Source of the DNA: Acanthamoeba lenticulata
Taxonomy: Eukaryota; Discosea; Longamoebia; Acanthamoebidae
Reading direction: 5' to 3'
Length of the DNA stretch: 18,284 nt
Assembly: GCA_002179805.1 (NCBI GenBank)
Contig: NAVB01000219.1
Span: 1 to 18,284 of the forward strand
Shown here: positions 1 through 9,500 of the stretch, piece by piece
Numbering within the stretch: the stretch's first letter is position 1
How the letters are laid out: each line of letters begins with the position of its first letter
Position numbers and translations under genes: made by a program
The notes under the pieces: model-generated
The model's database searches: none
The model's input: only the letters and a program-made list of their open reading frames with translations
What the model was told of the DNA's origin: nothing

Positions 1-96
<96 letters not shown>

Positions 97-97
97 G
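1..97 (+). repeat. (CCACGA)n hexanucleotide repeat encoding (His-Asp)n
   Basis: A nearly perfect tandem array of CCACGA begins at or before the window edge and ends where CAC GAG GGA GAC appears near 92-103. In the frame that stays open to the stop at 1279 it reads as 15 His-Asp pairs followed by His-Glu. The other two frames would read Pro-Arg or Thr-Thr. The array length at the left edge is unknown. Such a repeat is likely to vary in copy number between strains. Clustered His and Asp could bind metal ions, but this is inference. Confidence 0.9.
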
Positions 98-1279
98 GGA
101 GACGAATATGATGATGATGGCGCGGGTCACCCGAGTCCCACACCGACAGCGGCACTGGACTCGGACGAGGCACCGACAGCGGCGCCGACAGCAGCGCACC
201 AGAGGCCTCACGAGGCCGTGAGGGCGGAGGCACCGCTAGCGGCAGAGCAGGCCGCGCCGGCCGAGCTGGCACGGCTGCAGTCGGGCGCGCTCGAGTTTGT
301 GGCCGGCATGCAGAGCATCGACGAGCTCGTGGCGCACTACCTGGCCGAGCGGCGGACCGAGTCGCAGGCGGCGCTGTTTGCGCAGTACCTGCGGAGCCAC
401 CTGTCGCCCTTCACCGCGCCGGAGAAGGTGCGGATGGTGTACGCGACGCTGGCCTACCTGTTCCTCTTCAACTCGGTCTACTTCTCGCTGGTGGTGATCG
501 ACCAGGACGAGGTCAAGCGCGTGTGGCTTCGCTACGTCATGGACTGCGTCGGCATGATCTCCATCCTCTTCTTCCTCCACTTCAACTACCTCAGCCCGGC
601 CAACAACAACCACAACAACCACAACAACCTTCAACATGTCGTTGTTGGCGATGTCGACAATAATAACAACAACCGGCCCGTCGGCAACGCGGGGCGCAAC
701 TACGGCCTGCTGCTCATCGGCCACGCGGTCCTCTACTTTGTGCTGCTGTTCGCGTGGATCGTGCTGCAGCCGGCCTCCTTCTTCGACCCCTCGCTTCGCC
801 TCTCGCCTCATGTCGAGCCGCCCGTCGAGCAGCACGTGCCGCTCGTCCCGGAAGGCGGCGACGACGGCGCTGGCGCTGCGGAGGCGCTGCAGCAGCCGCA
901 GATGCTGATGGAGCTCGAAGAGCTGATGCTGTCGGCGCGGCGCGACCCCTACGCGCTGCACTCGCTCAAGGTGCTGTCGCTGCTGATGGGCGTCTCCCTC
1001 CTCGAGTACGTGCTCATCGTGCTGGGCCTCACGGCACGGCGCCTGGTGAGCATCTACCGCATCTGGCTCAACACCGGCACGGGCCACTTTGTCGTCCACG
1101 ACATCGCGGAGCCCGTCGTCGGAGGCGACGCTGCGGCAGTGGCCGCTGACACGCCGCCGCCGCCGCGACCACCACAAGCCCAAGGTGAACGAGAAGAACG
1201 AGAGGAGGAGGAGGAAGGAGAAGGGAGACTGCGCCGACGACGACCAGCAGCGGCGCCACTAGATGTGGGAGCCGACTGA
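2..1279 (+). CDS. Unrecognised multi-pass membrane protein, 3' part of gene
   Basis: The frame is open from the window edge to TGA at 1277-1279, so the true start lies upstream; the first ATG-like position inside the window is not a credible start. I do not recognise the family. Visible parts in order are a (His-Asp)n stretch, an acidic and Ala/Pro/Thr-rich segment (about 98-240), a helical cytosolic-looking segment, and four hydrophobic stretches at about 440-499, 530-589, 701-766 and 962-1030. An Asn/His-rich insert (about 601-675) separates the second and third hydrophobic stretches. An acidic loop containing MLMELEELM lies before the fourth. The tail is Pro-rich, then Glu-rich, then Arg-rich. 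No intron is needed within this part, unlike the neighbouring genes. It could be a receptor, channel or scaffold; nothing visible decides this. Confidence 0.72.
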
Positions 1280-1750
1280 CCTTTTTGACCAAGAAAAAAG
1301 TGTTCTCCGTTTGTCTGTTGAACACAAAATAAAGCTGACGATGTACAAAAGGTCCACGCCAAGTCGGGATATTTAAAATACACCATGGCTGCTGACGTGG
1401 ACGATGTCGTGTGGCGCGAAGCGACGATCCGCGGAGATCGGGGAAACGGAAATTGCCGCCACCTCACACCGAAAACGGCCGTTTCTCCGGCCAACGCGAG
1501 TTCAACTTGCCAACTCTTCCGCTGCGGTTTCTCTACGGCATTGCGCTTGCCTCCTCGTCACCGTCCTCCTCGCGCTCGTGCGCCGCAAGGAAGGAGGCGG
1601 GCCATCCTCACGGGAGCAAGGTGGTGCTTGGATCGGTGATTTACTGATATTTTTGTTTTAAAATATCGTTCATCGCGATCTGTTCATCTCATCGAGACTC
1701 GCCCTCTTCTCGATAGCTCACCTCAATCGAGCGCCTACAGGCACAGAGGA
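1280..1750. other. Intergenic region: 3' UTR of left gene and upstream region of lipase gene
   Basis: No convincing gene is seen. Short overlapping frames between 1385 and 1661 are Arg/Pro-rich, occur in all three forward frames at once and have no domain. AT-rich patches around 1369-1379 (ATATTTAAAAT) and 1652-1666 (TTTTGTTTTAAAATA) could be core promoter elements. Several ATCGA/TCGAT words occur between 1670 and 1730, just before the ATG at 1751. No operator or known factor site can be named. Confidence 0.5.
1328..1333 (+). terminator. Polyadenylation signal AATAAA of the membrane-protein gene
   Basis: AATAAA lies about 50 bases after the stop codon at 1279, a usual distance for a eukaryotic 3' UTR. 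No other canonical signal is nearer. Confidence 0.55.
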
Positions 1751-4700
1751 ATGACATCACACGTTGCCGCGCGCACATCGCGTTCCTCCATTTTTGATCA
1801 AATTTCCAACCAAGATGACTTCACACGCAGCGCTACACCTCCGCTACTGAGTAGCAAACTTGCGACCTCTTCGTATTCTCCGCCTCCCTTCGCTACCTCG
1901 CGCCGTTCATCGTGGCTTCAGTGGTGCTGGTGGCTACTTGGGTGGACGTACATCGTGCCCGTTCTCGGCCTCCTCCTCACCTTCTTCCTTTCATGGCTCG
2001 TGTTCCTCCCGTGCGTCCTCTTCCTGCTCTTCTTCTCGCTCGGCAAGAAGATGCTGGGCTTCGGCTTCGTCTGCACCACCTTCCTTCTCGTGCCCCTCCT
2101 CAAAGCCTTCCGCTACACGCCCGGCATTGAGTCAGGCATCAACCTCGTTCTCAGGTGCTACTTCCTCTCCCCTCTCGTTCTCTTCCTCCTCTTCAATCAA
2201 ATTCATCTAGATGGAGCAAAAGCTCTTCTTGAAGGAGAGGTCCTGTGGAGGTGGCGTGCCTCATTTGCTTTCTTCTTCACGAGCAACCGTGTTGGTAGCG
2301 GTTACTTGCGTAGCCCGCGTGGCCTTCTTCTTCTCTCCTTCTCCACCTCTCTGTCTCTTCTTCTCGTTGTTTCCCGAGGCTTTTCCTCCTCTCTGCTGTC
2401 TGCCATCCTTCTCTCCCTGTCGGAGCGCACGCGGGTGCAACAGCGGCAATCCTCGATAATAGAGGTCCCGCGAAGCAGCACCTTGTCTCGTTGTCAGCGT
2501 TGACAGAGCGGAACCATTACATCTCCTCCTCCGTCACGCGGCCACCAATCGCGCGCTGATAAACAAACATGACCCGTTTGTGTTGTTCGGACCTGGGCGT
2601 CATCAGCTCACCCTTCCCTCTCCTTCTCAACAAGAAGAACACACCAACCAACCAACCAAACGCCTAATATCGTCTCCTTTGCATGGGGCTCGGCCTGGAC
2701 GTGGAGAACAGGTGGACCTTCATCGCGTGGTTCTACGCGCTGGTCTTCTTCGAAAAGCTGCTGCGGTGGATCCTCAAGCACTTCGTGGGCCACCACAAGG
2801 ACACCAGCCGCCCCTACTCGCTGGTCAACGTCATGGACCCCTACTTTGACGGCTTCTGCTCGCTCTCCTCCGCCTCGTCCTCGGCGTTCTCGCCCTCGTG
2901 TACAGTACCACCAACCTCCTCGGGCCAACCAGGAGATGTAGAAGAAGCCATGGTGCTGCTGCCCTCTGTCGTCCCCAAATGCTGGAGTCCAGCCAGGGCT
3001 CACCAGCGTTGCATTTGTCTTCTTGTTGTGGTGGTGGTGGGGTTGATGTTGATGACGATGCGCTTGGTGTGCTGTAGGAGCACGCCTATAACGAGAGCCA
3101 AAGGGCGACCGAGGCCGAGCAGGAGCAGGAGAAGCAGGACCAGCAAGATATCATCACGCAGGAGCACGAGTTCAGCAACTTTGAATACTCCCACACCAAG
3201 GTGCGCCTGCCGCCCTCCCTCGGGTCTCTCTTCCTCCCTCCCGGCAGCAGCCTTCAGGCGTCAACGTCGTTCCTCTTGCTCTCTTTCTCTCCCGCTGTTT
3301 CCGAGCCGCTTTCGTTTGGCCTTCTTCGAGAGAGCTGATGACGTCTCGCTCGGATGTTGGGCTCCTGGTTTGGGCGGCCACCGCGGGAACAGGCCTACTC
3401 CCTGGCGCTGGCGGCCAAAATGGCCTACGAGAACTCGGACATCATCAAGTGCGAGGTCAAGAAGTGGGGCTTCCCGCTTTGTCGAGTCGCGCGGTACCAA
3501 AACAGCAAAGCCTACATCGCGGCAAACGACGACATGGTCCTTCTTGTACGTTTTTTGTTTCTTTTTCATTTACTTTTTTTTTACTTTTTAATTGACCTTG
3601 CGCCGACATTTCCGGCCGTATGTGTCGACACATGCATTTGTGCGCAGGTGTTTTGTGGGACGCACCCGCTCAACCTGAGGAACTACATCACGGACCTCCA
3701 GGCCCACCTCGTCAACGCGGGGCCGCTCGGCTACGTACACAGCGGCTTCCTCGAGGCGCTGGGCCTCCGCCACGTCGACGAGGAGGAGCTCGAGGAGGCC
3801 GAGCGCCAGTACCGCCAGGAGTGGCACAAGACGCACCACGCCCAACACCAGTCTCAGTCCTCCTCCTCCAAGCATGCTTCTTCTTCTTCATCATCATCAT
3901 CATCGCCTTCGTTCTCGCGGGCCCGCAACTTCAAGCTGTCGCTCATGCGGGGCTCCAGCGGCGGCGGCCGGCGCCGATCGTCGACGCCCACCCTGCCCGT
4001 GGTCATGCGCCGCGAGTCCAGCACCCTCCGGCGCTACTCGCCCACCAAGCTGCTGCGGGCCCTGCCCTCGCTCCCGCAGAGCCTCTGGTCCCTCATGCGC
4101 CTCGTCGCCCTCTGGCACCGCCGGCAGCTCCTCCGCGTCACCGGTAGGCCATGATTCTCATCATCTTCTTCTTCTTCTTCCTCATCATCACCACCTGAGC
4201 TCATCATGTTCTGCCTCTTCATGTCCATGTTCATGGTCCTGATTGCGTTGTTGTCGCCGTCGGGCGCGAGCAGGGCTGCATGACTATCACGAGAAGTGGA
4301 CGGCGGCGCCCAGCGCGCCCATGTACCACCAGGTCATCAAGATCCTCGACGAGCTGGGCGTCCTGCAGGCCTACCCCTTCGCGGCCGCCGCAGCTCCCTC
4401 CGCCGCGGGCAAGCGGCCACCTGTGCGCCTCCGTCCTCTTTCGCTTCTTCTTGATCATCTTCCTCGTCATCTTCTCATTGTTCATCATCTTGCGTCGCTT
4501 TGGGGGTCCCAGCCGAAGCGCAAGCTGTGGGTGGCGGGGCACAGCCTGGGCGGGGCGCTGGCCAACCTGTTCGCGGCGCAGATGGTGGTCGACTACCCGG
4601 GGTCGGAGGACGCCATCGGCGGCATCTACACCTACGGCCAACCGCGCGTCGGCGACTTGTGCGTTCCTCCTTCCACTGCCCTCTGTTCTGTTTTGTCTGT

Positions 4701-5983
4701 CAGCCGACATCGCTGACAATTATTTATTTATTTATTATTATTCATTATATTTTTATTTATTATTATTCATTATTTATTATCAAAACAAAAACAAACAACA
4801 CGCACACACAGGCAATTCTCGCAGTATGTCAACGAGAAGGTCGGGCGACGGTTCTTCCGCTTCGTCAACGGCAACGACCTCATCCCACGTCTGCCTCTCG
4901 GCATCCCTTCCTGGTTCGCTTCCTCACCACCTTTTTTTTTTGATGAATTAATAGTTATCTTAATAATTTTAAATAATATCTTAATTTTAAATAAAATCGT
5001 TGCAGGCTGATTCGGCGGCTGCTGAAGCGGGCCAAGAAGGAGAAGGACGGGACGTTGATCGACGTGCCGGACATCAAGTCCATCCGCAACAGCCTCGTGT
5101 GCTACCTGGCGGGCGTGGCTACCAACCACGAGACGTCCTACAAGCACGCCGGGCAGCTCAAGTACATCGACTACGGCGGCAACATCATCGAGCCCGACAA
5201 GCTGCGCCACGTCATCTACCTCCACCTCGTCGGCCTCTGCAAGCTGCGGGTTCGTCGTTTTCTCCTCTTTTCTTTTTTCTTTTTTTCTTCTTCCTCAACT
5301 CACACACGCGGCCGCGCAGATATTCAAGCACCTCCAGCGGGACACGTGGCTGCGGCTGGCCTTCCGCATGGTGCTGCCCTTCTTCATGAACGACCACCTC
5401 ATCTGGTACACGATCCCCGTTGTCGTCGTCGACATCGTCGTTGGTGTTGATGATGAACATGATGACGCTGATGCTGACGTCGTGCCAACTCCACCACGAC
5501 AGTGACTACGCGCGGGCGATCAAGGACCGGATCGAGGAGGAGAAGCGGCTGGCCGAGGAGGAACAGCGACGCGACGAGCCCGCCGCCGTCGTCGAGGAGG
5601 GCCGCGCGTCGTCGTCGACGGTGCGCGGATGGTTTGACATGCGGACACCGGCGGCCTCGACCGCGGCCTCGCCTGGCCCGGTCGTCGAAGTGGCGATGAC
5701 GTCGACAGCCACGACGACGACAACGACGGCCACGGACGGCGGCCACGCGGAGCGCGGACGGCGAGACCCCGGCAGCGGCCGGGTCGAACAGCAGGTGCTC
5801 GGGAAGGACAGCAGCGGACAGGTTCATGACAACATGAGCGAAGAGGACGAGGACAGGATCGTGAGGCGCAAGACGGCTGACGAGGTCATCAACATCGGCG
5901 GGTCGCAGCACGACAAGAAGAAGGACGGCCAGACAGTCGACGGGCTCGTACGACGTCGGCGGTGGAGCGCCACCCAGCTGTGA
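1751..5983 (+). CDS. Membrane-anchored class 3 (fungal-type) lipase, 11 exons
   Basis: Predicted esterase of the Lipase_3 alpha/beta-hydrolase family, hydrolysing acyl esters of glycerolipids at a membrane. Exon model: 1751-2154, 2712-2904 (end uncertain; 2937 is also in phase), 3078-3200, 3393-3545, 3648-4143, 4274-4422, 4513-4658, 4812-4913, 5006-5249, 5320-5405, 5503-5983; all phases agree and give 858 residues. Residues 55-120 hold two or three hydrophobic segments. The oxyanion strand VFCGT follows at about 292, GYVHSGF near 313, nucleophile Ser517 in VAGHSLGG, Asp577 in NGNDLIPRLP, and His696 in MNDHLI followed by DYARAI. Exon 5 carries a Ser-rich insert, and the tail after about 705 is acidic, Arg-rich and probably disordered. 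Membrane segments before a class 3 lipase domain recall sn-1 diacylglycerol lipases, but substrate cannot be read. The 557-base first intron is the weakest part: the lipase could instead start at ATG 2683, leaving the upstream exon as separate. Confidence 0.85.
2155..2711 (+). other. Putative long first intron of the lipase gene
   Basis: This stretch is pyrimidine-rich and holds only frames full of Ser, Leu and Arg without a domain. It starts with GTGCTA and ends with GAGAACAG. Using these ends, exon 1 stops with two bases of a codon and exon 2 supplies the third, so the join reads INLVLR-WTFIAWFYALVFFEK with no stop. It is several times longer than the other introns in the gene. An alternative is an internal promoter here with translation from ATG 2683. 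Confidence 0.5.
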
Positions 5984-6530
5984 CGGTGAGCAGAGAGCGT
6001 CGTGTACAAAACAACAACAACCAACAACAACAAGGAAAGTAAATGTTGCAAAACCGCGTAGTGGGCAAACGGCCCGCAGTTCGGGCATTTTGTGGCGGAA
6101 GCGGATTGGCGCATAACTGGAATTCTTCCACGGGTAGTTTAGTGGCCGAGGGAAGCGGGTACCTGCTGGCCGCAGCTGGTGCGAGGTGTCGCGGCGGAGC
6201 GGGCCCGTACGACAACTCGATAACTCCCTGCACGGCAGCGATAAACGAGAGCGAGAGTGTGTTGTGAGGCGCGAGAGCTCTCCTCGTGGTGCGCCCTGGG
6301 CGGTTCTGCAGCATTGCCAGTGGTTCCTGTCCTCCCGAGAAGCAGTCCACCACAGTCCTTCTCTCTTTGACCTCCTCACACGGCCACAAGAAGAGGAAGA
6401 TAGAGAAGAGAGGAAAGAGGGATTTAATCGCGTCTGATTCGGTTCCTTACGACCGAATCGAGGACCTCTCGCCACGGATTAAATCAGCCGAAGACATCCT
6501 CCACCCAGCAACCACAACACAGCACTACAC
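5984..6530. other. Intergenic region between lipase and RhoGEF genes
   Basis: No gene is supported. The first 60 bases are A-rich with several AACAAC words and may be the lipase 3' UTR, but no AATAAA is present. The last 110 bases before the RhoGEF ATG contain a nested pair of inverted repeats listed separately. A frame on the opposite strand crosses the whole gap but is Arg/Ser-rich and without family features. Confidence 0.5.
6421..6485. promoter_or_regulatory. Nested inverted repeats upstream of the RhoGEF start
   Basis: GATTTAATC (6421-6429) is the exact reverse complement of GATTAAATC (6477-6485). Inside this pair, GATTCGGT (6436-6443) is the exact reverse complement of ACCGAATC (6452-6459), with an 8-base spacer. 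The block ends 45 bases before the ATG at 6531. It could be two dyad sites for dimeric DNA-binding proteins, or a stem-loop in the 5' leader RNA. No factor can be named. Confidence 0.5.
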
Positions 6531-9500
6531 ATGGGAGGCACCACCTCTACCTATGATGAGAACGAGGACTATGAGCGCGAGGCCACCTGCTGCGGCTTCT
6601 CCCTTCACAGCCACGTACGTATCCCCCCTTGCCCGCACCCTTTTTTGTTCTTTTTTTCTGTATTTTATATTCTTTATTTTATTCTACCACGCTCGTGTAC
6701 AACATGAAACATAATATAATTTCAAAAGTATTCATATTTAAATATATGTTAACATATATTTTTAATATGAATTTATTTTTGTGCAGGGTGGGCAGGTCGA
6801 GTATGTAGGCGCGCCTCACCCCGTTGGGGCGGGCCGTGGCCGCGGGCGGCCTCTCGAAGCCGCCGCAGGCCCGAGCGGCCGTGGACGAGGCCGTGGTCGT
6901 GGCCGTGGCCGCGGCGGTCCGTGGGACGAGCGACAGCCGCTGCTCGGCGTGCCGCCCATTGCCGCCGCGACCATGGGCGGCAGCGGCCGCGGTCGTGGCG
7001 GTGGGCCGGCCCACTCGCGGTCGGCCTCGTCATCCTCACTGAGCCCGCTGCACTCGCCGCGCGGCCAGCTTTCGCCGCCGCCGCAGGCCCGCCCGCAGGG
7101 CTTCCACTCGGCGCCGCACGCCGCCGTGCCCATGATGGCCGCCAGCGCCGGCGCCGGCGGCGTCACCATGCACGCGAGCTACGGCGCCGCCGAGCCGAGG
7201 CCGCCGCTGTCCCCGGCGTGGTACGACGACATCCCGCGCGAGGAGCTCGTGCTCGACGCCGAGGACCGGGCCTTGCTCGACCGCATGCAGCCCCCGCGCC
7301 AGGGCCGCGCGCCGCCGCAGCAGCCGCCGCCGCCCGGCCTGGCCATGTCCCGCACCTTCGACGTCGGGCCGACGTCGCCGCGCCAGCAGCAGCAGCAGCA
7401 GCATCAACAACAGCATCAACAGCAGCAGCAGGAGCTGCGGTCGTCGCGCTCGCGCAGCCCGGTGACCTCCCCGCGGGCCGGCCCACCGCCCGGTGGCGAG
7501 GCGGGCTTCCATCACCAACCGCATCATCATCACCACCACCACCATCATCAACATCAGCATCAACATCATCAGCAGCAGTATCAGCAGTATCAGCACCAGG
7601 CCGGGCCGCCGCCCTACGGCCACGATCTCGGCCAAGGCCAAGGCCACGAGCAGCAGCAGCAGCAGCAGCAGCGCCAGGGGGAGGCGTGGCGCAGGGAGCA
7701 GCAGCAGCAGCAGCAGCAGAAGTACCGCGGGGCGGGGATGCTCTCCGACGGGGAGATGCCGGCCGCCGAGGAGCTCGAGGACTCGACCGAGCCCGAGGAG
7801 GAGGCCGACCCGCACCACAGCGCCGCCGAGAGCGAGGAGGGCAGCGACTCTGCTGCCGCCCGCCGCGGCGCTGACGACCGCCATCTCCACCACGACCAAG
7901 ACGTCGACGCCGAGATCGAGGAACAGGAGCAGGAGCAGGTGCTCGAGGAAGAGGACGATGACGAAGAGGTTCTCGCCGACGTCGAGGACGACAACGTGGA
8001 CAAGAGCAAGGAAGCCGCCGCCGAGACAGACGAGGCGGTCGAGCTCGACGTCCAAGTGCTGGAAGAGGTCGGCGAGACGGCGCCGCTGCTGAAGGACCGC
8101 CAGCAGGACAAGGAGAAGCAGGACCAGGAGGATGAGGCAGAAGAGAAGAAGAGGCACCTGTGGGAGCTGAGCCAGAAGACGGCGCACGACGACCGGCGAC
8201 ACCTGCACCAGCCCCACTTTGACGCGGGCGTCGTCGAGGTGCGCCACGCGGCCGTGGCGGTGCAGCTCGATGCCCACCTGGTCGAGCCCAAGGCGCACCT
8301 GCACCAGCCGCCGTTGTCAGCAAGCGAGGCGAGGAAGGAAGAGAACGAACACGCGGCCAAGCAGAGCGAAGACGACCGCAGCGGCAGCTCCGCCGAGGTC
8401 GCCGCCCGACACCCGCCCTCGTTCGGTGAAGCGGTGACGTCAGCCCACCACGAGCGTCCGCCCGCCGAGTTCCACCAACACCCGCAGGAGCAGCAGCGAC
8501 ACCACGGCCATGGCCACGGCCACGGTCACGGTCACGCCCACGGCTATGACCACGGCCACGGCCCATCGGGGCGAGAGACCGAGGACCACCAGCGCCGAGG
8601 CGAAAAGAACGAAGAGGAAGGAGAAGAAGAACGAAGACGACGACAGCAGGCCGAGGAGGAAGCCGAGCGCGAGAGGCAGCGGCAGCGCGAGCGCGAGGCC
8701 CGCGAGCAGCGCCGGCGGGAGCGTGAAGAGCGCGCGCGGCGGGAGCAGGAGGAACACGCGCGACGCGCGGCCGAGGCCGAGGAAGAGGAGGCCGAGCGGC
8801 TTCGACGACTGGCGCTCGAGCGCGAGGCGGCCGAGCACGCCGAGCGCGAAGCACAAAGGGCGCGCGAGCTGGCGGCCAGGCACGAGCGCGAGGAGCGCGA
8901 ACGACGCGCGCGTGAGGAGGCGGCGGAGGCGCGGCGTCGGCTGCTCGAGCGCGAGGCGGCCGAGCATGCCGAGCGCGAGCAGAGGCTGCGCGAAGAACGC
9001 GAGGCGGCGGAGCGCGAGCGGCGAGAGCGCGAGGAGCTCGAGCGCCGGGCCAAGGCCGAGCGCGAGGCGCGTGAGCGTGCCGAGGCCGAAGCCGAGGCGC
9101 GGCAGCGGCTCGAGCAACAGGAGCGCGAGCGGCGCGAGCAGCAGCAGCAACAGCAGCAAGAGGAAGATGCCAGGCGGCACCTGGAGCGCATGCGGCAGCT
9201 GCGCGACTTCCAGGCCGAGGTCATCGACGTGTCATCGCTCGACACCGACTTTGACGAGACCGACACCGAGACCGACCTGGAGGACGACAGCGACTCGTCT
9301 TCCTCTTCATCGTCCTCGTCTGACTCGGACGACGACGAACCCAAGGCGACGGCAAAGTCGACAGCAAATTCGACGGCGCGCCCCAAATTGGTGACGACCG
9401 GCGTGCCGTCGATCGTCGTGTTTGAGGAGTGGAAGCAGCAGGCGGCCGAGGAGGCCCGACGCGAGCGCGAGGCCGAGGAAGCCCGGCGCGAGCGCGAGGA

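Noticed and set aside
1..97. Telomere-like or centromere-like simple repeat at the left edge
   Set aside because: The CCACGA unit is not a known telomere unit, and it continues in frame into a coding sequence, so a coding dipeptide repeat explains it.
236..1183. Minus-strand 315-residue open frame opposite the membrane-protein gene
   Set aside because: It has Val, His, Glu and Arg runs that mirror the Asn and Leu codons on the other strand. The plus-strand frame has clear membrane segments.
1385..1661. Overlapping small plus-strand frames between the first two genes
   Set aside because: All three frames are open at once with Arg/Pro-rich content, which points to GC-rich composition rather than a gene.
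5406..5505. Reading through intron 10 of the lipase to a stop at 5503-5505
   Set aside because: It gives a Val/Asp-rich end and loses the DYARAI segment expected just after the catalytic His. The splice 5405 to 5503 restores it in phase.
6135..6230. Possible tRNA: TAGTTTAGTGG at 6135-6145 resembles an A box
   Set aside because: No matching B box (GGTTCGA type) lies at a fitting distance, and no acceptor stem pairing could be found.
5399..6475. Minus-strand 358-residue frame crossing the lipase end and the intergenic gap
   Set aside because: It overlaps the lipase active-site exon antisense, has an Arg/Ser/His-rich biased composition and shows no recognised motif.
7036..8854. Long minus-strand open frames (422 and 563 residues) opposite the RhoGEF N-terminal part
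   Set aside because: They are Leu-, Arg- or Ala-rich mirror images of the CAG, CAC and GAG runs of the RhoGEF exon. GC-rich repeat DNA lacks stops by chance, and no domain or splice logic supports them.
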